64,000 bases of DNA from Variovorax sp. YR216 (GTDB taxonomy: Bacteria; Pseudomonadota; Gammaproteobacteria; Burkholderiales; Burkholderiaceae_C). This document shows, in pieces, positions 7,848 to 15,985 of the stretch. Every line of letters starts with the position of its first letter. The first letter of the stretch is position 1. Where the stretch lies: NCBI RefSeq assembly GCF_900107745.1, contig NZ_FNRO01000003.1, forward strand, positions 124,001-188,000, written 5' to 3'. The notes below the pieces were generated by a model. That model ran no database searches. It saw nothing but the letters and a program-made list of their open reading frames with translations, and was not told the origin of the DNA. A program made the position numbers and the translations under genes.

Positions 7848-9116
7848 ATGAAGCTGTTTCCTTCCGGTCACGCCACCCATCCGCAATGGCGCATGGCGGC
7901 GGGGCTGGTGCTCGCGCAACTGCGGGCGCAGATGGCTTTGCCCGACTATGCGCATTCGCCGACGCTCGGGTTGCTCTACATCACCGACCACTATTCGGCC
8001 GATGCGCAGGAGATCCTCGATCACCTGGGCGCCGAGCTGCCCGAGGTCACCGACTGGTCGGGCACCGTGGGAGTGGGTGTCTCGGCCAACAACGCCGAGT
8101 ACTTTGACGAGCCCGCGCTCAGCGTGATGCTGTGCGAACTGCCAAGTGACCAGTACCGCGTGTTCTCGGGCGTCGCGCCACTCGCGAACACCGAGATGAG
8201 CGGCTTCTCGGCGCACACCGCACTCGTCCACGCCGACCCGCACACGCCCGAACTCGCCGAGCTGATCGCCGAGATGGCGGAGCGCACCGATACCGGCTAT
8301 CTCTTCGGCGGTCTCTCGTCGGGCCGCGCCGGATCGCTGCAGTTCGCTGTCGGTGGCAACGGCAACATTCCCGGCCACGGCGCACATGGCGGGGTGTTCT
8401 CGGGCGGCCTGTCGGGCGTGGTGTTCGGCGAAGGCGTGCGATTGGTGTCGCGCGTCACGCAGGGCTGCCAGCCGGTGTCGGACGAACGCGAGATCACCGA
8501 GGCCGACGGCAACCTGCTGCTCAAGCTCGACGGCCAGCCGGCGCTCGACGTGCTGCTGGACGATCTGCATGTGTCGCTCGACGCGCCCGAGGAGGCGATC
8601 GCTGCGGTGCGCGCGACGCTGGTGGGGCTCTCGGAAGCCGGCACCGATGGCGTTCGCCGCACGCGCGACCTGGGTTCCGACGTGTTGGTGCGGCACATCA
8701 TCGGTCTGGATCCGACGCGGCGCGGGGTGGCGATCGCCGATGTCGTCGAGCCCGGCATGCGCATGACCTTCTGCCGTCGCAACGCGCACGCCGCGCGTTC
8801 CGATCTCATGCGTGTCTGTGCCGAGATCCGGGAGGAACTGGAGCCCGAGGAGCAGACGCTCGCCACCGCGCGCGCACTCGCCGGCGATGAAACCGGCGCA
8901 GCGCCGCATCCGGCACGCCGTGTTGCAGGCGCGGTGTACGTGAGCTGCTCAGGCCGTGGCGGCCCGCATTTCGGCGCGCCGAACGCCGAGTTGCAGATCG
9001 TGCGCCACGCGCTCGGCGACGTGCCGCTCGTCGGCTTCTTCGCCGCCGGCGAGATCGCGCGACATCACCTGTACGGCTACACCGGCGTGCTGACGGTCTT
9101 TACTGCCGACGACTGA
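7848..9116 (+). CDS. FIST domain (FIST_N plus FIST_C) protein
   Basis: A 422-residue protein with a FIST_N segment (LGLLYITDHYSADAQEILDHL, TGVGVSANNAEY type strand) and FIST_C near residues 230-400 (VSCSGRGGPHFGAPNAELQIV, VGFFAAGEIARHHLYGYTGVLTVF). FIST modules are proposed small-ligand sensors, commonly of amino acids, and usually sit with signalling domains; here the protein has none. The start ATG at 7848 lies 40 nt after phaM. Its 3' end overlaps the convergent dadA gene by 40 nt. A sensor or enzyme role remains unknown. Confidence 0.8.
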   Translation: MKLFPSGHATHPQWRMAAGLVLAQLRAQMALPDYAHSPTLGLLYITDHYSADAQEILDHLGAELPEVTDWSGTVGVGVSANNAEYFDEPALSVMLCELPSDQYRVFSGVAPLANTEMSGFSAHTALVHADPHTPELAELIAEMAERTDTGYLFGGLSSGRAGSLQFAVGGNGNIPGHGAHGGVFSGGLSGVVFGEGVRLVSRVTQGCQPVSDEREITEADGNLLLKLDGQPALDVLLDDLHVSLDAPEEAIAAVRATLVGLSEAGTDGVRRTRDLGSDVLVRHIIGLDPTRRGVAIADVVEPGMRMTFCRRNAHAARSDLMRVCAEIREELEPEEQTLATARALAGDETGAAPHPARRVAGAVYVSCSGRGGPHFGAPNAELQIVRHALGDVPLVGFFAAGEIARHHLYGYTGVLTVFTADD

Positions 9117-10390
9117 GCGGCGCGCGGGCCGGTGAACGCGAAATCCACCTCGGGCGCGAGCCCGCTCACGATGCGCGCAATCGATTTTCCGGAGCCGCAG
9201 GCGTGCGTCCAGCCGAGCGTGCCGTGGCCGGTGTTGAGGAACAGGTTCGGCAGCTTCGTCCTGCCAATCAGCGGCACGTTGCTCGGGGTCGCGGGGCGCA
9301 GGCCGGTCCAGAACTGCGCCTTCGATGCATCGCCTGCACCGGGGAAGAGCTGCTCCACCCGGCGCACGATCGCTTCGCAGCGCACGCGGTTGAGGTCGCG
9401 GTCGTAGCCGTTCAGCTCCGCCGTGCCGGCAATGCGCAGGCGGTCGCCGGTGGGCGATGTGTAGCGTGAGAAGACGAGCTTGAACTCATCGTCGGTCAGC
9501 GAGACCTGGTGAGCCTTCGATGGGTCGATCACCGGCATCGTGACCGAGTAGCCCTTGGCCGGATAGATCGGCAGGCGGATGCCCAGCGGCGCCGCATAGA
9601 GCGGGCTGAGCGAGCCCATCGCGAGCACGTAGGCGTCGCCGCGAATGCGCTGGAAGCGGCCTTCGCTGTCGGTGGCTTCGACGTGATCGATGGTGCCGCC
9701 GGCTTCGCGCAGCGCGGTCACCGTGTGGCTCATGAGGAAGCGAACACCTGCCGCTTCGGCGAGCTTGACGAGTTCGCGCGCGAAACGGTTGGCGTCGCCC
9801 GATTCGTCTTCTGCGGTGTAGGTGGCGCCGGCGAGCTGCGGGCGGATGTGGGCCAGCGCGGGTTCGAGGGCGACGGCCTCGTCGGCCGAAATCACGCGCC
9901 GCTCGCAACCGAGCGCGCGCATCTGTTCGGCCGGCTCGAGTGCCCCATCGAACTCCTTCTGGTTCGTATAGAAGTGCAGGATGCCCTGGGTGCGTTGTTC
10001 GTAGCCGATGCCGGTGTCGCGTCGCAGCTGCTGGAGCGTGTCGCGGCTGTAGGTGCCCAGGCGCACGATCTGCTCGATGTTGTGGCGGGTGCGCGCCGGC
10101 GAGCATTCGCGCAGGAACTGCAGTCCCCAGAGCCATTGCCGCATGTCGGCGCGCAGGCGGAACAGCAGCGGCGCGTCTTCCTTGCCGAGCCATTGCAGCA
10201 ACTTGAGAGGGGCGCTGGGGTTGGCCCAGGGCTCGGCGTGGCTCACCGAGATCTGTCCGCCGTTGGCGAAGCTGGTTTCGGCGGCCGGGGTGGCCTGCCG
10301 GTCGATCACGGTCACTTCGTGGCCGAGTTGCTGGAGGTAGTAGGCCGAGGTCACGCCGAGCAGGCCGGCGCCAAGAACGATCACGCGCAT
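9077..10390 (-). CDS. dadA: D-amino acid dehydrogenase, small subunit type
   Basis: The 437-residue flavoprotein starts MRVIVLGAGLLGVTSAYYLQQLGHEVTVIDR, the Rossmann GxGxxG and acidic strand end that binds FAD. It has the DadA segment SFANGGQIS near residue 40, the middle domain, and the C-terminal GLRPATPSNVPLIGRT ... NTGHGTLGWTHACGSGKSIA that closes the FAD site. DadA oxidises D-amino acids to 2-oxoacids and passes electrons to the respiratory chain. The gene is preceded by a tandem glycine riboswitch with an intrinsic terminator, which suggests glycine oxidation or D-amino acid use under glycine control (inference). Confidence 0.9.
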   Translation of the reverse strand: MRVIVLGAGLLGVTSAYYLQQLGHEVTVIDRQATPAAETSFANGGQISVSHAEPWANPSAPLKLLQWLGKEDAPLLFRLRADMRQWLWGLQFLRECSPARTRHNIEQIVRLGTYSRDTLQQLRRDTGIGYEQRTQGILHFYTNQKEFDGALEPAEQMRALGCERRVISADEAVALEPALAHIRPQLAGATYTAEDESGDANRFARELVKLAEAAGVRFLMSHTVTALREAGGTIDHVEATDSEGRFQRIRGDAYVLAMGSLSPLYAAPLGIRLPIYPAKGYSVTMPVIDPSKAHQVSLTDDEFKLVFSRYTSPTGDRLRIAGTAELNGYDRDLNRVRCEAIVRRVEQLFPGAGDASKAQFWTGLRPATPSNVPLIGRTKLPNLFLNTGHGTLGWTHACGSGKSIARIVSGLAPEVDFAFTGPRAAQSSAVKTVSTPV

Positions 10391-10440
10391 TTCAGAACCC
10401 TTTGAGGTTGCAGCGCTTGGACGAGCGGAGTTGGTGCTTC

Positions 10441-10479
10441 AGAAAAAGAAAAGCAACCGGGACCACGCGTCCAAGTTGC
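10441..10479 (-). terminator. Intrinsic terminator of glycine riboswitch 1
   Basis: On the minus strand GCAAC and GTTGC arms (10475-10479 and 10453-10457) enclose an inner GGAC/GTCC stem, followed by a T-rich run TTTTCTTTTT. It lies between the second aptamer and the dadA start, about 50 nt before the ATG, so it is the likely expression platform of the riboswitch. Confidence 0.75.
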
Positions 10480-10484
10480 CGCTC

Positions 10485-10690
10485 CCCCTGTCCTCGGTAC
10501 CTGAGAGATTCACCCGTTGCACCCGCAACAGGGCTTGCTCCTTCGGTGCATCACATGGCGTGATGGCTCTCCAGACGGCTCTGACAGTTGATTGCAGTAC
10601 AGGCCCGTTACGAGCCGACCTGAGCGTTTATGGGAGTTTGCGCCTTCGGTGGAGCCGCTTTCGCGGCCCGCTCTCCTGCAAGTGGAGCGA
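10485..10690 (-). promoter_or_regulatory. Tandem glycine riboswitch upstream of dadA
   Basis: Read on the minus strand, two glycine aptamers are visible. Aptamer 1 (about 10616-10678) has GGAGAG, the core CCACCGAAGGCGCAA and closing CGCTCAGGT. Aptamer 2 (about 10490-10576) has CTGGAGAG, GCACCGAAGGAGCAAG and ATCTCTCAGGTAC. These are the near-invariant motifs of the gcvT-type glycine riboswitch. The linker is about 45 nt. This fills the gene-free stretch 10391-10723. Confidence 0.92.
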
Positions 10691-10723
10691 TTGTAGGGAC
10701 TTCGCGTCGAGCCGGCTACAGGC

Positions 10724-11962
10724 CTACAGGCCCCGGAAGGCGAAATCGAGTTCGGGGCGCAAGCCGCTCACGATGCGCGCGATGGACTTGCCCGCGCCGA
10801 GCGCGCTGGTCCAGCCCGGTGTGCCGGGTGCGGTGTTGAGGAAGAGGTTGGGCAGGTGTGTCTTGCCGATCATCGGCAGGCGGTTGCTGCTGACCGCGTG
10901 CATCGCGGTTTCGAGCGACGCCCGGCTGGTGTCGACCACGCCAGGGAACAAGGTCTCGACGCGACGAAGGATGGCATCGAAGCGGTCCGAATCGGGTTCG
11001 TCCTCCTCGTCGTCGCTGACTCGGACGGTGGAGGTGACGCGCAGGTGGTGCCCACCGGCGTTCTCCAGCCGCCGGATGCGCAGCTTGCCCTGGCGGTCGT
11101 GCAGCGAAAGCCGAGGCGCGATCGAGAGATCCTTGATCGGCAGCGTGACCACATACTCGCGCACGAAGCGCAGCGGCATGTCGATGCCGAGGTGCTCGGC
11201 ATGCAGCACGCTCGACGCGCCGAGCGCCAGCACATAGGACTGCGCACGCACGATCACCGGTTGCCCCTGTGCATCCAGCAGCTCGACGTGGTCGATGCGG
11301 CCGTTGCGTTCCTTCAGCCTGACCACGGTGTGCTTCATCATGAAGCGCACGCCCGCCGCGCGGCACAGGAAGACGATGCCGGCGGCGAACTGCGAAGGAT
11401 CGCGCGCCGGATCGTCGGGCGAGTAGGTCGCGCCAACGAGGCGGCCGCCCATGAGTTGCAGCGAAGGCTCCATGCCGATCGCCTCGTCCGCCGACAGCAG
11501 GCGGTCCTCGCAACCGAGTTCCGACCAATGCGGCGCCCGTTCGATGCGCCCTCGAAACGCCGGGGCATCGGTGTAGAAAGTCATCTGCCCGGTCGTGCGC
11601 GGGCGCTGCGGCATGCCGGACTCGTCACGCAGCGCGAGAGCGCTCTGGCGGCTGTAGACGGCCAGTCGGACCATGTGGTCGAGCGGGTTGCTCTTGGGGG
11701 GCACCACTGCGTGATCGAGCAGCTTTCCGAAGCGACGGCGCACCAGGGCCCACAGCCGCGACCCGCGGCCTTGCGCGGGCTTCGTCGGCAACGGCGCGCC
11801 GGCATGGGGTGACGCGGTGCCTTCGGGGGAAGGGATCCGGCCCCGGGCCTTCGCCGCCGGCGTTGCATGGCGATCGATCACGATCACTTCGTGACCGAGT
11901 TGCTGAAGGTAATAGGCCGTCGTAACGCCGTGCAGGCCGGCGCCGAGTACAACCACGCGCAT
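10724..11962 (-). CDS. Divergent DadA-like FAD oxidoreductase (paralogue of dadA)
   Basis: A 412-residue product beginning MRVVVLGAGLHGVTTAYYLQQLGHEVIVIDRHATPAA, nearly identical at its N-terminus to the adjacent dadA. From about residue 40 to 100 it differs: the SFANGGQIS motif is absent and replaced by a Pro/Arg-rich stretch, and the segment is several residues shorter. The middle and C-terminal parts (NTAPGTPGWTSALGAGKSIARIVSGLRPELDF) still align. An AAGGA sits upstream of the ATG at 11962, preferred over an in-frame ATG at 11986. It may be altered in substrate or decaying. A second glycine riboswitch precedes it. Confidence 0.8.
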   Translation of the reverse strand: MRVVVLGAGLHGVTTAYYLQQLGHEVIVIDRHATPAAKARGRIPSPEGTASPHAGAPLPTKPAQGRGSRLWALVRRRFGKLLDHAVVPPKSNPLDHMVRLAVYSRQSALALRDESGMPQRPRTTGQMTFYTDAPAFRGRIERAPHWSELGCEDRLLSADEAIGMEPSLQLMGGRLVGATYSPDDPARDPSQFAAGIVFLCRAAGVRFMMKHTVVRLKERNGRIDHVELLDAQGQPVIVRAQSYVLALGASSVLHAEHLGIDMPLRFVREYVVTLPIKDLSIAPRLSLHDRQGKLRIRRLENAGGHHLRVTSTVRVSDDEEDEPDSDRFDAILRRVETLFPGVVDTSRASLETAMHAVSSNRLPMIGKTHLPNLFLNTAPGTPGWTSALGAGKSIARIVSGLRPELDFAFRGL

Positions 11963-12044
11963 GTCCGAATCCTTTTGGGAGGGCATGAACGGCCGGGGCG
12001 AGCACTCACTGTGTAGAGCGTCGGGACCGGGGGTTCAGATCGCC

Positions 12045-12250
12045 GCTCCCTCTGTCTCTTGTACCTGAGAGATTCATCGGCTGCGGCATGCAGCGGACTT
12101 GCTCCTTCGGTGCGCCGCGTCGGTGCGGCGTCTCTCCAGTCGGCTAGGGTCAATGTGGGGCAGTCAACGAACCGCGCTGCGGTTCACCTGAGCGTTCATG
12201 GGAGGTTGCGCCAACGGTGGGACGGGTGCCGTCCGCTTTTCTGCGGGGCA
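12045..12250 (-). promoter_or_regulatory. Second tandem glycine riboswitch, partly divergent
   Basis: On the minus strand, aptamer 2 (about 12055-12140) is well conserved: CTGGAGAG, GCACCGAAGGAGCAAG, ATCTCTCAGGTAC. Aptamer 1 (about 12184-12246) keeps CGCAACCTCCCATGAACGCTCAGGT-like parts, but its core reads CACCGTTGGCGCAA instead of CACCGAAGG. The linker of about 48 nt contains a GAACCGC/GCGGTTC hairpin. No U-tract terminator is visible between it and the start at 11962. It accounts for most of the gene-free stretch 11963-12293. Confidence 0.88.
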
Positions 12251-12293
12251 AATTTTATCGAGGAAACCGGTTTCTGTCTTTTTCATGTGTAAG

Positions 12294-13028
12294 TCAATTC
12301 CTGCGCAGGCGAGTGAAAAGTTCGAACTCCCAGTTGCGCATGCCGAGCAGCAGGGTGTAGCCCTCGCGCTCCTTCGGCGACAGTTTCTGGTCGGTCTGAT
12401 GCTGCTGTGCGAAGTCCTGGGCCACGCGCTGGAGCCGGTCCAGAAAGGCCGGGGCCAGCGATTTGCTGATGGACCCGTGCACCAGCAACAGCCCTTCCGA
12501 TGGGCCGTCGAAGCCGCCGCGGTAGTAGTCGAGCACGACGTTTTCGCGGAAGAAATCCATCACCGGTCCGTGTGGCCGCCACCGGAAGGTCTTCGCGAGC
12601 TTCAGGCGATACCGGTTCAGCGGGCGCAGCTCGATGATGCCGATGCGATCGAGCTGCGCGAGGTATCCGATGCACTCCGCCTCCGTCATGCGGTAGGCCG
12701 CGACGATCTGCTCCAAGGTCCATTGGCTCAGGACGCAGATCGCGACCAGCAACAGCTTCTTGTCTTTGACCACCGCCTGTTCCTGCTCCAGCGTGAGCTC
12801 CTTGAGCAGCGGCTGCGAATCCGCCACGCGGCGCGCGAGTTCGGCGAAGTCGATCTTCAGGGCGCGGCAGATGGCGTCGACCCGGGTGAGCGGCATGTCG
12901 CCCTTGGCGAGCATCCGCTTGACGCTGGATTCGGCCATGTCGAGCGACTTGGCGAGATCCGCGTAGGTCATGCGGGCGTTCTTGAGTTCGTTCTTGAGGG
13001 CGACGACCAGGTCGACGGTGGTACTCAT
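12294..13028 (-). CDS. Helix-turn-helix (XRE-type) transcriptional regulator
   Basis: The 244-residue protein has a Cro/CI-type HTH at residues 20-65 (MTYADLAKSLDMAESSVKRMLAKGDMPLTRVDAICRALKIDFAEL). The rest is a helical and mixed domain (LSQWTLEQIVAAYRMTEAECIGYLAQLDRIGIIELRPLNRYRLKLAKTFRW) resembling a second winged helix. Ligand and targets are unknown. No good Shine-Dalgarno sequence precedes the ATG; the upstream bases are C-rich. It is divergent from the CREST-family gene, which is a possible target. Confidence 0.75.
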   Translation of the reverse strand: MSTTVDLVVALKNELKNARMTYADLAKSLDMAESSVKRMLAKGDMPLTRVDAICRALKIDFAELARRVADSQPLLKELTLEQEQAVVKDKKLLLVAICVLSQWTLEQIVAAYRMTEAECIGYLAQLDRIGIIELRPLNRYRLKLAKTFRWRPHGPVMDFFRENVVLDYYRGGFDGPSEGLLLVHGSISKSLAPAFLDRLQRVAQDFAQQHQTDQKLSPKEREGYTLLLGMRNWEFELFTRLRRN

Positions 13029-13154
13029 GGGGAGGGGAGGGTATTGCCCGGCGATACCGGTGGTGGTGGATAAGTGCTCCGTATCGATTCTCGATGCCGT
13101 GGAGGGGGTTGGCAACCTAGATTGCGCCCATCGAGTTATCCGTTGGAGTCCGCC

Positions 13155-13997
13155 ATGTCGCTCTCGTCCCTTTCGAATCGCGAACGTTGCCTCCTGTCGC
13201 TGTTCGCGTTGCTTCTGCTGGCCGCAGTGGTCGGGCCGGCGATTCCCGCTTCCGGCCATGCCGGCGCGCCGTTCGCCGACGAGCAGGCATGGGGCTCCCT
13301 GCCGAACGCCATGGACGTGCTGAGCAACCTGCCTTTCGCCGCCATCGGCATCTGGGGCCTGCGCTGGCTGCGCTGGCTCGATCGCGCGCACGAGGAAGCA
13401 CTGGATGCCGCGCCGGTGCAGCAGGCCGGATCGAACCTGCCGGTGAACGCCCTCGATTGCGCCTGGATGTTCTTCGCGGGCCTGATCCTGACCGCGCTCG
13501 GCTCGGCCTTCTATCACCTGCAGCCCGACAGCGTGCGACTGGCCGCGGATCGCGCCGGCATGGCCGTGGCGTTCGCGGGCCTGATCGGATTCGCGACCTG
13601 CGAACGAGTGAGCGCTCGCGCAGGATGGCCCGCCGCATGGTTCACGCTGATCGGTGGCTTGCTGGCCGCGGCGGTGTGCCACGAGACCGGCAACGCGCTG
13701 CCCTGGTCGCTGGTGCAATTCGGCGGCATGGCCCTCGTCGCGCTGCTCTCATTCGCGCGGCCGACGATCGGGGCGGTCGGACTCCGGCTGGGCTGGGTGA
13801 TCTTCTTCTACGCACTGGCGAAGCTTTTCGAGCTCGCGGACCACGCGATCTTCGAGGCAACCCATCACCTGATTTCGGGCCACAGCCTCAAGCACCTGAC
13901 AGCAGCGCTCGCGGCACTGCCGGTCCTGCATGCACTGCAGGCCATTGGCCGGCAGACGCTGCGGCACAATCCGGGCGCCGTCACTGTGACGGCTTGA
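13155..13997 (+). CDS. CREST-superfamily (ceramidase-like) membrane hydrolase
   Basis: A 280-residue multi-pass membrane protein with about seven hydrophobic segments. The metal-site pattern of the CREST superfamily (alkaline ceramidase, PAQR, Per1) is visible: Ser and His in GSAFYHLQPD, Asp and helix in ADRAGMAVAF, and a C-terminal HxxxH in SGHSLKHLTAALAAL. Members cleave amide or ester bonds of membrane lipids; the substrate here is unknown. It is followed after 25 nt by an LplT-acyltransferase fusion and then a PAP2 phosphatase, which supports a lipid role. Confidence 0.7.
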   Translation: MSLSSLSNRERCLLSLFALLLLAAVVGPAIPASGHAGAPFADEQAWGSLPNAMDVLSNLPFAAIGIWGLRWLRWLDRAHEEALDAAPVQQAGSNLPVNALDCAWMFFAGLILTALGSAFYHLQPDSVRLAADRAGMAVAFAGLIGFATCERVSARAGWPAAWFTLIGGLLAAAVCHETGNALPWSLVQFGGMALVALLSFARPTIGAVGLRLGWVIFFYALAKLFELADHAIFEATHHLISGHSLKHLTAALAALPVLHALQAIGRQTLRHNPGAVTVTA

Positions 13998-14022
13998 GGA
14001 AGCCGCCAACCAGGCATTGCGA

Positions 14023-15975
14023 ATGACAACGACCGCTAACGCATCATCCTCCGCCGCGCACGACGCGCAGGCCCACGCCAACCAGTTCGCGCTGCTGGGG
14101 CAGCGGCGCTTCGCGCCGTTCTTCTGGACGCAGTTCGCAGGCGCGGCGAACGACAACCTCTTCAAGTTCGCCTTCACCGTGATGGTGACCTACCAGCTCC
14201 AGTTGAGCTGGATGCCGCCGGCGATGGCGGGGCTGGTGATCGGCGCGCTCTTCATCCTGCCCTACCTGCTGTTCTCGGCAACCGCCGGACAGCTCACGGA
14301 CAAGCTCGACAAGACGAAGATGATCCGCTTCGTCAAGAACATCGAGATCGTGATCATGCTGATCGCCGCCTGGGGCTTCGTGCGTGCCGATGCCGTGGTG
14401 CTGCTGGCGTGCGTGTTCCTGATGGGGCTGCATTCCACGCTGTTTGGGCCCGTCAAGTTCGCCTACCTGCCGCAGGTGCTGGATTCGCGCGAGCTCACCG
14501 GGGGCAATGGCATGGTCGAGATGGGCACTTTCGTTGCCATCCTGCTCGGCCAAGTCGCGGGCGGCCTGCTGGTCGCAGTGCCGCAGATCGGGCACACCTC
14601 GGTGGCGGCGGCCTGCGTACTGCTGGCGCTGGTCGGGCGCGCGGTGGCGCAGGCGATTCCGGCCGCGCCGGCGACCGATCCGGGGCTGCGGATCAACTGG
14701 AATCCGGTCAGCGAAACCTGGCGCAATCTCAAGCTCGCGCATGGCAACGTCGTGGTGTTTCGCTCGCTGCTCGGCATCTCGTGGATGTGGTTTTTCGGCG
14801 CGACCTTCCTGAGCCAGTTCCCGAGCTTCGCCAAGGAGGTCCTGCACGGTGACGAACAGGTGGCATCGCTGCTGCTGGTGGTCTTCTCGGTCGGTATCGG
14901 CATCGGCTCGCTGCTCTGCGAAACGCTGAGCCGCCGCCAGGTCGAGATCGGGCTGGTGCCGCTCGGTGCGATCGGCATGAGCGTGTTCGCGATCGACCTC
15001 TACTTCGCGTCGCGCGCGCTGCCGGCGCTCGGCGATCTGGGGCTCGGTGCATTCCTGCGCCAGTCCGCGCACTGGCGCGTGCTGGCCGACCTCGGCCTGC
15101 TGTCCCTCTTTGCGGGGCTCTACAGCGTGCCGATGTACGCGCTCATCCAGATGCGCAGCCAGCCGACGCACCGCGCGCGCATCATCGCGGCCAACAACAT
15201 CCTCAACGCGCTCTTCATGATCGGCAGCGCGATCATCGCCGGGGCGCTGCTGAAGACCGGCTTCACGATCCCGCAGATCTTCCTGATCATCGGCATCGCG
15301 AACGCGGTCGTCGCGTTCTACATCTTCATGCTGGTGCCCGAATACCTGCTGCGCTTCGTTGCATGGGTGCTCTCGCGGGTCGTCTACCGCTTCGGCGTGA
15401 AGGGCAGCGAGCACATCCCTTCGGAAGGCGCCGCGGTGCTGGTCTGCAACCATGTGAGCTTCATCGATGCGGTGCTGCTGATGGCGGCAAGCCCGCGCCC
15501 GATCCGCTTCATCATGGATCACCGCATCTTCGCGGTGCCGGTGCTCGGATGGCTGTTCCGGCTCGCAAAGGCCATCCCGATCGCGCCGCAGAAGGAAGAT
15601 CCTGCCGCCTACGAAGAGGCCTTCAGGCAGGCCGTGCAGGTGCTGCGAGAGGGCGACCTGCTGGCGATCTTCCCGGAAGGTGCGATCACGCGCGACGGGC
15701 TGCTGCAGCCCTTCAAGGGCGGCGTGATGAAGATCCTCGAAGCGGCGCGCGCAGAAGGCATCGAGCCGCCGGTGGTGCCCATGGCCCTGACGAATCTGTG
15801 GGGCTCCTTCTTCAGCCGCATCGAAGTGCGCGAGGGGCAAAACGTTGCCATGGTGCGGCCTTTCCGGCGCGGCTACTTCAGCCGCGTGGGACTCAATGTC
15901 GGCGATGCGGTGCCCTATTCCGACGTGCGGCCCGATGTCCTGCAGCAGCGCGTGAGCGGACTCATGGGGGCATGA
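14023..15975 (+). CDS. LplT-like MFS transporter fused to a 1-acylglycerolphosphate acyltransferase domain
   Basis: The 650-residue protein has about 12 membrane segments over residues 25-430 (APFFWTQFAGAANDNLFKFAFTVMVTY opens the first), characteristic of LplT lysophospholipid flippases. A PlsC-type acyltransferase follows with the HX4D motif NHVSFID (His477, Asp482) and FPEG at 550-553. Such chains resemble LplT-Aas without the AMP-ligase part: import lysophospholipid and re-acylate it at the inner membrane. The ATG at 14023 is chosen over an in-frame TTG at 14017. Confidence 0.88.
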   Translation: MTTTANASSSAAHDAQAHANQFALLGQRRFAPFFWTQFAGAANDNLFKFAFTVMVTYQLQLSWMPPAMAGLVIGALFILPYLLFSATAGQLTDKLDKTKMIRFVKNIEIVIMLIAAWGFVRADAVVLLACVFLMGLHSTLFGPVKFAYLPQVLDSRELTGGNGMVEMGTFVAILLGQVAGGLLVAVPQIGHTSVAAACVLLALVGRAVAQAIPAAPATDPGLRINWNPVSETWRNLKLAHGNVVVFRSLLGISWMWFFGATFLSQFPSFAKEVLHGDEQVASLLLVVFSVGIGIGSLLCETLSRRQVEIGLVPLGAIGMSVFAIDLYFASRALPALGDLGLGAFLRQSAHWRVLADLGLLSLFAGLYSVPMYALIQMRSQPTHRARIIAANNILNALFMIGSAIIAGALLKTGFTIPQIFLIIGIANAVVAFYIFMLVPEYLLRFVAWVLSRVVYRFGVKGSEHIPSEGAAVLVCNHVSFIDAVLLMAASPRPIRFIMDHRIFAVPVLGWLFRLAKAIPIAPQKEDPAAYEEAFRQAVQVLREGDLLAIFPEGAITRDGLLQPFKGGVMKILEAARAEGIEPPVVPMALTNLWGSFFSRIEVREGQNVAMVRPFRRGYFSRVGLNVGDAVPYSDVRPDVLQQRVSGLMGA

Positions 15976-15985
15976 GTCTCGCCTG

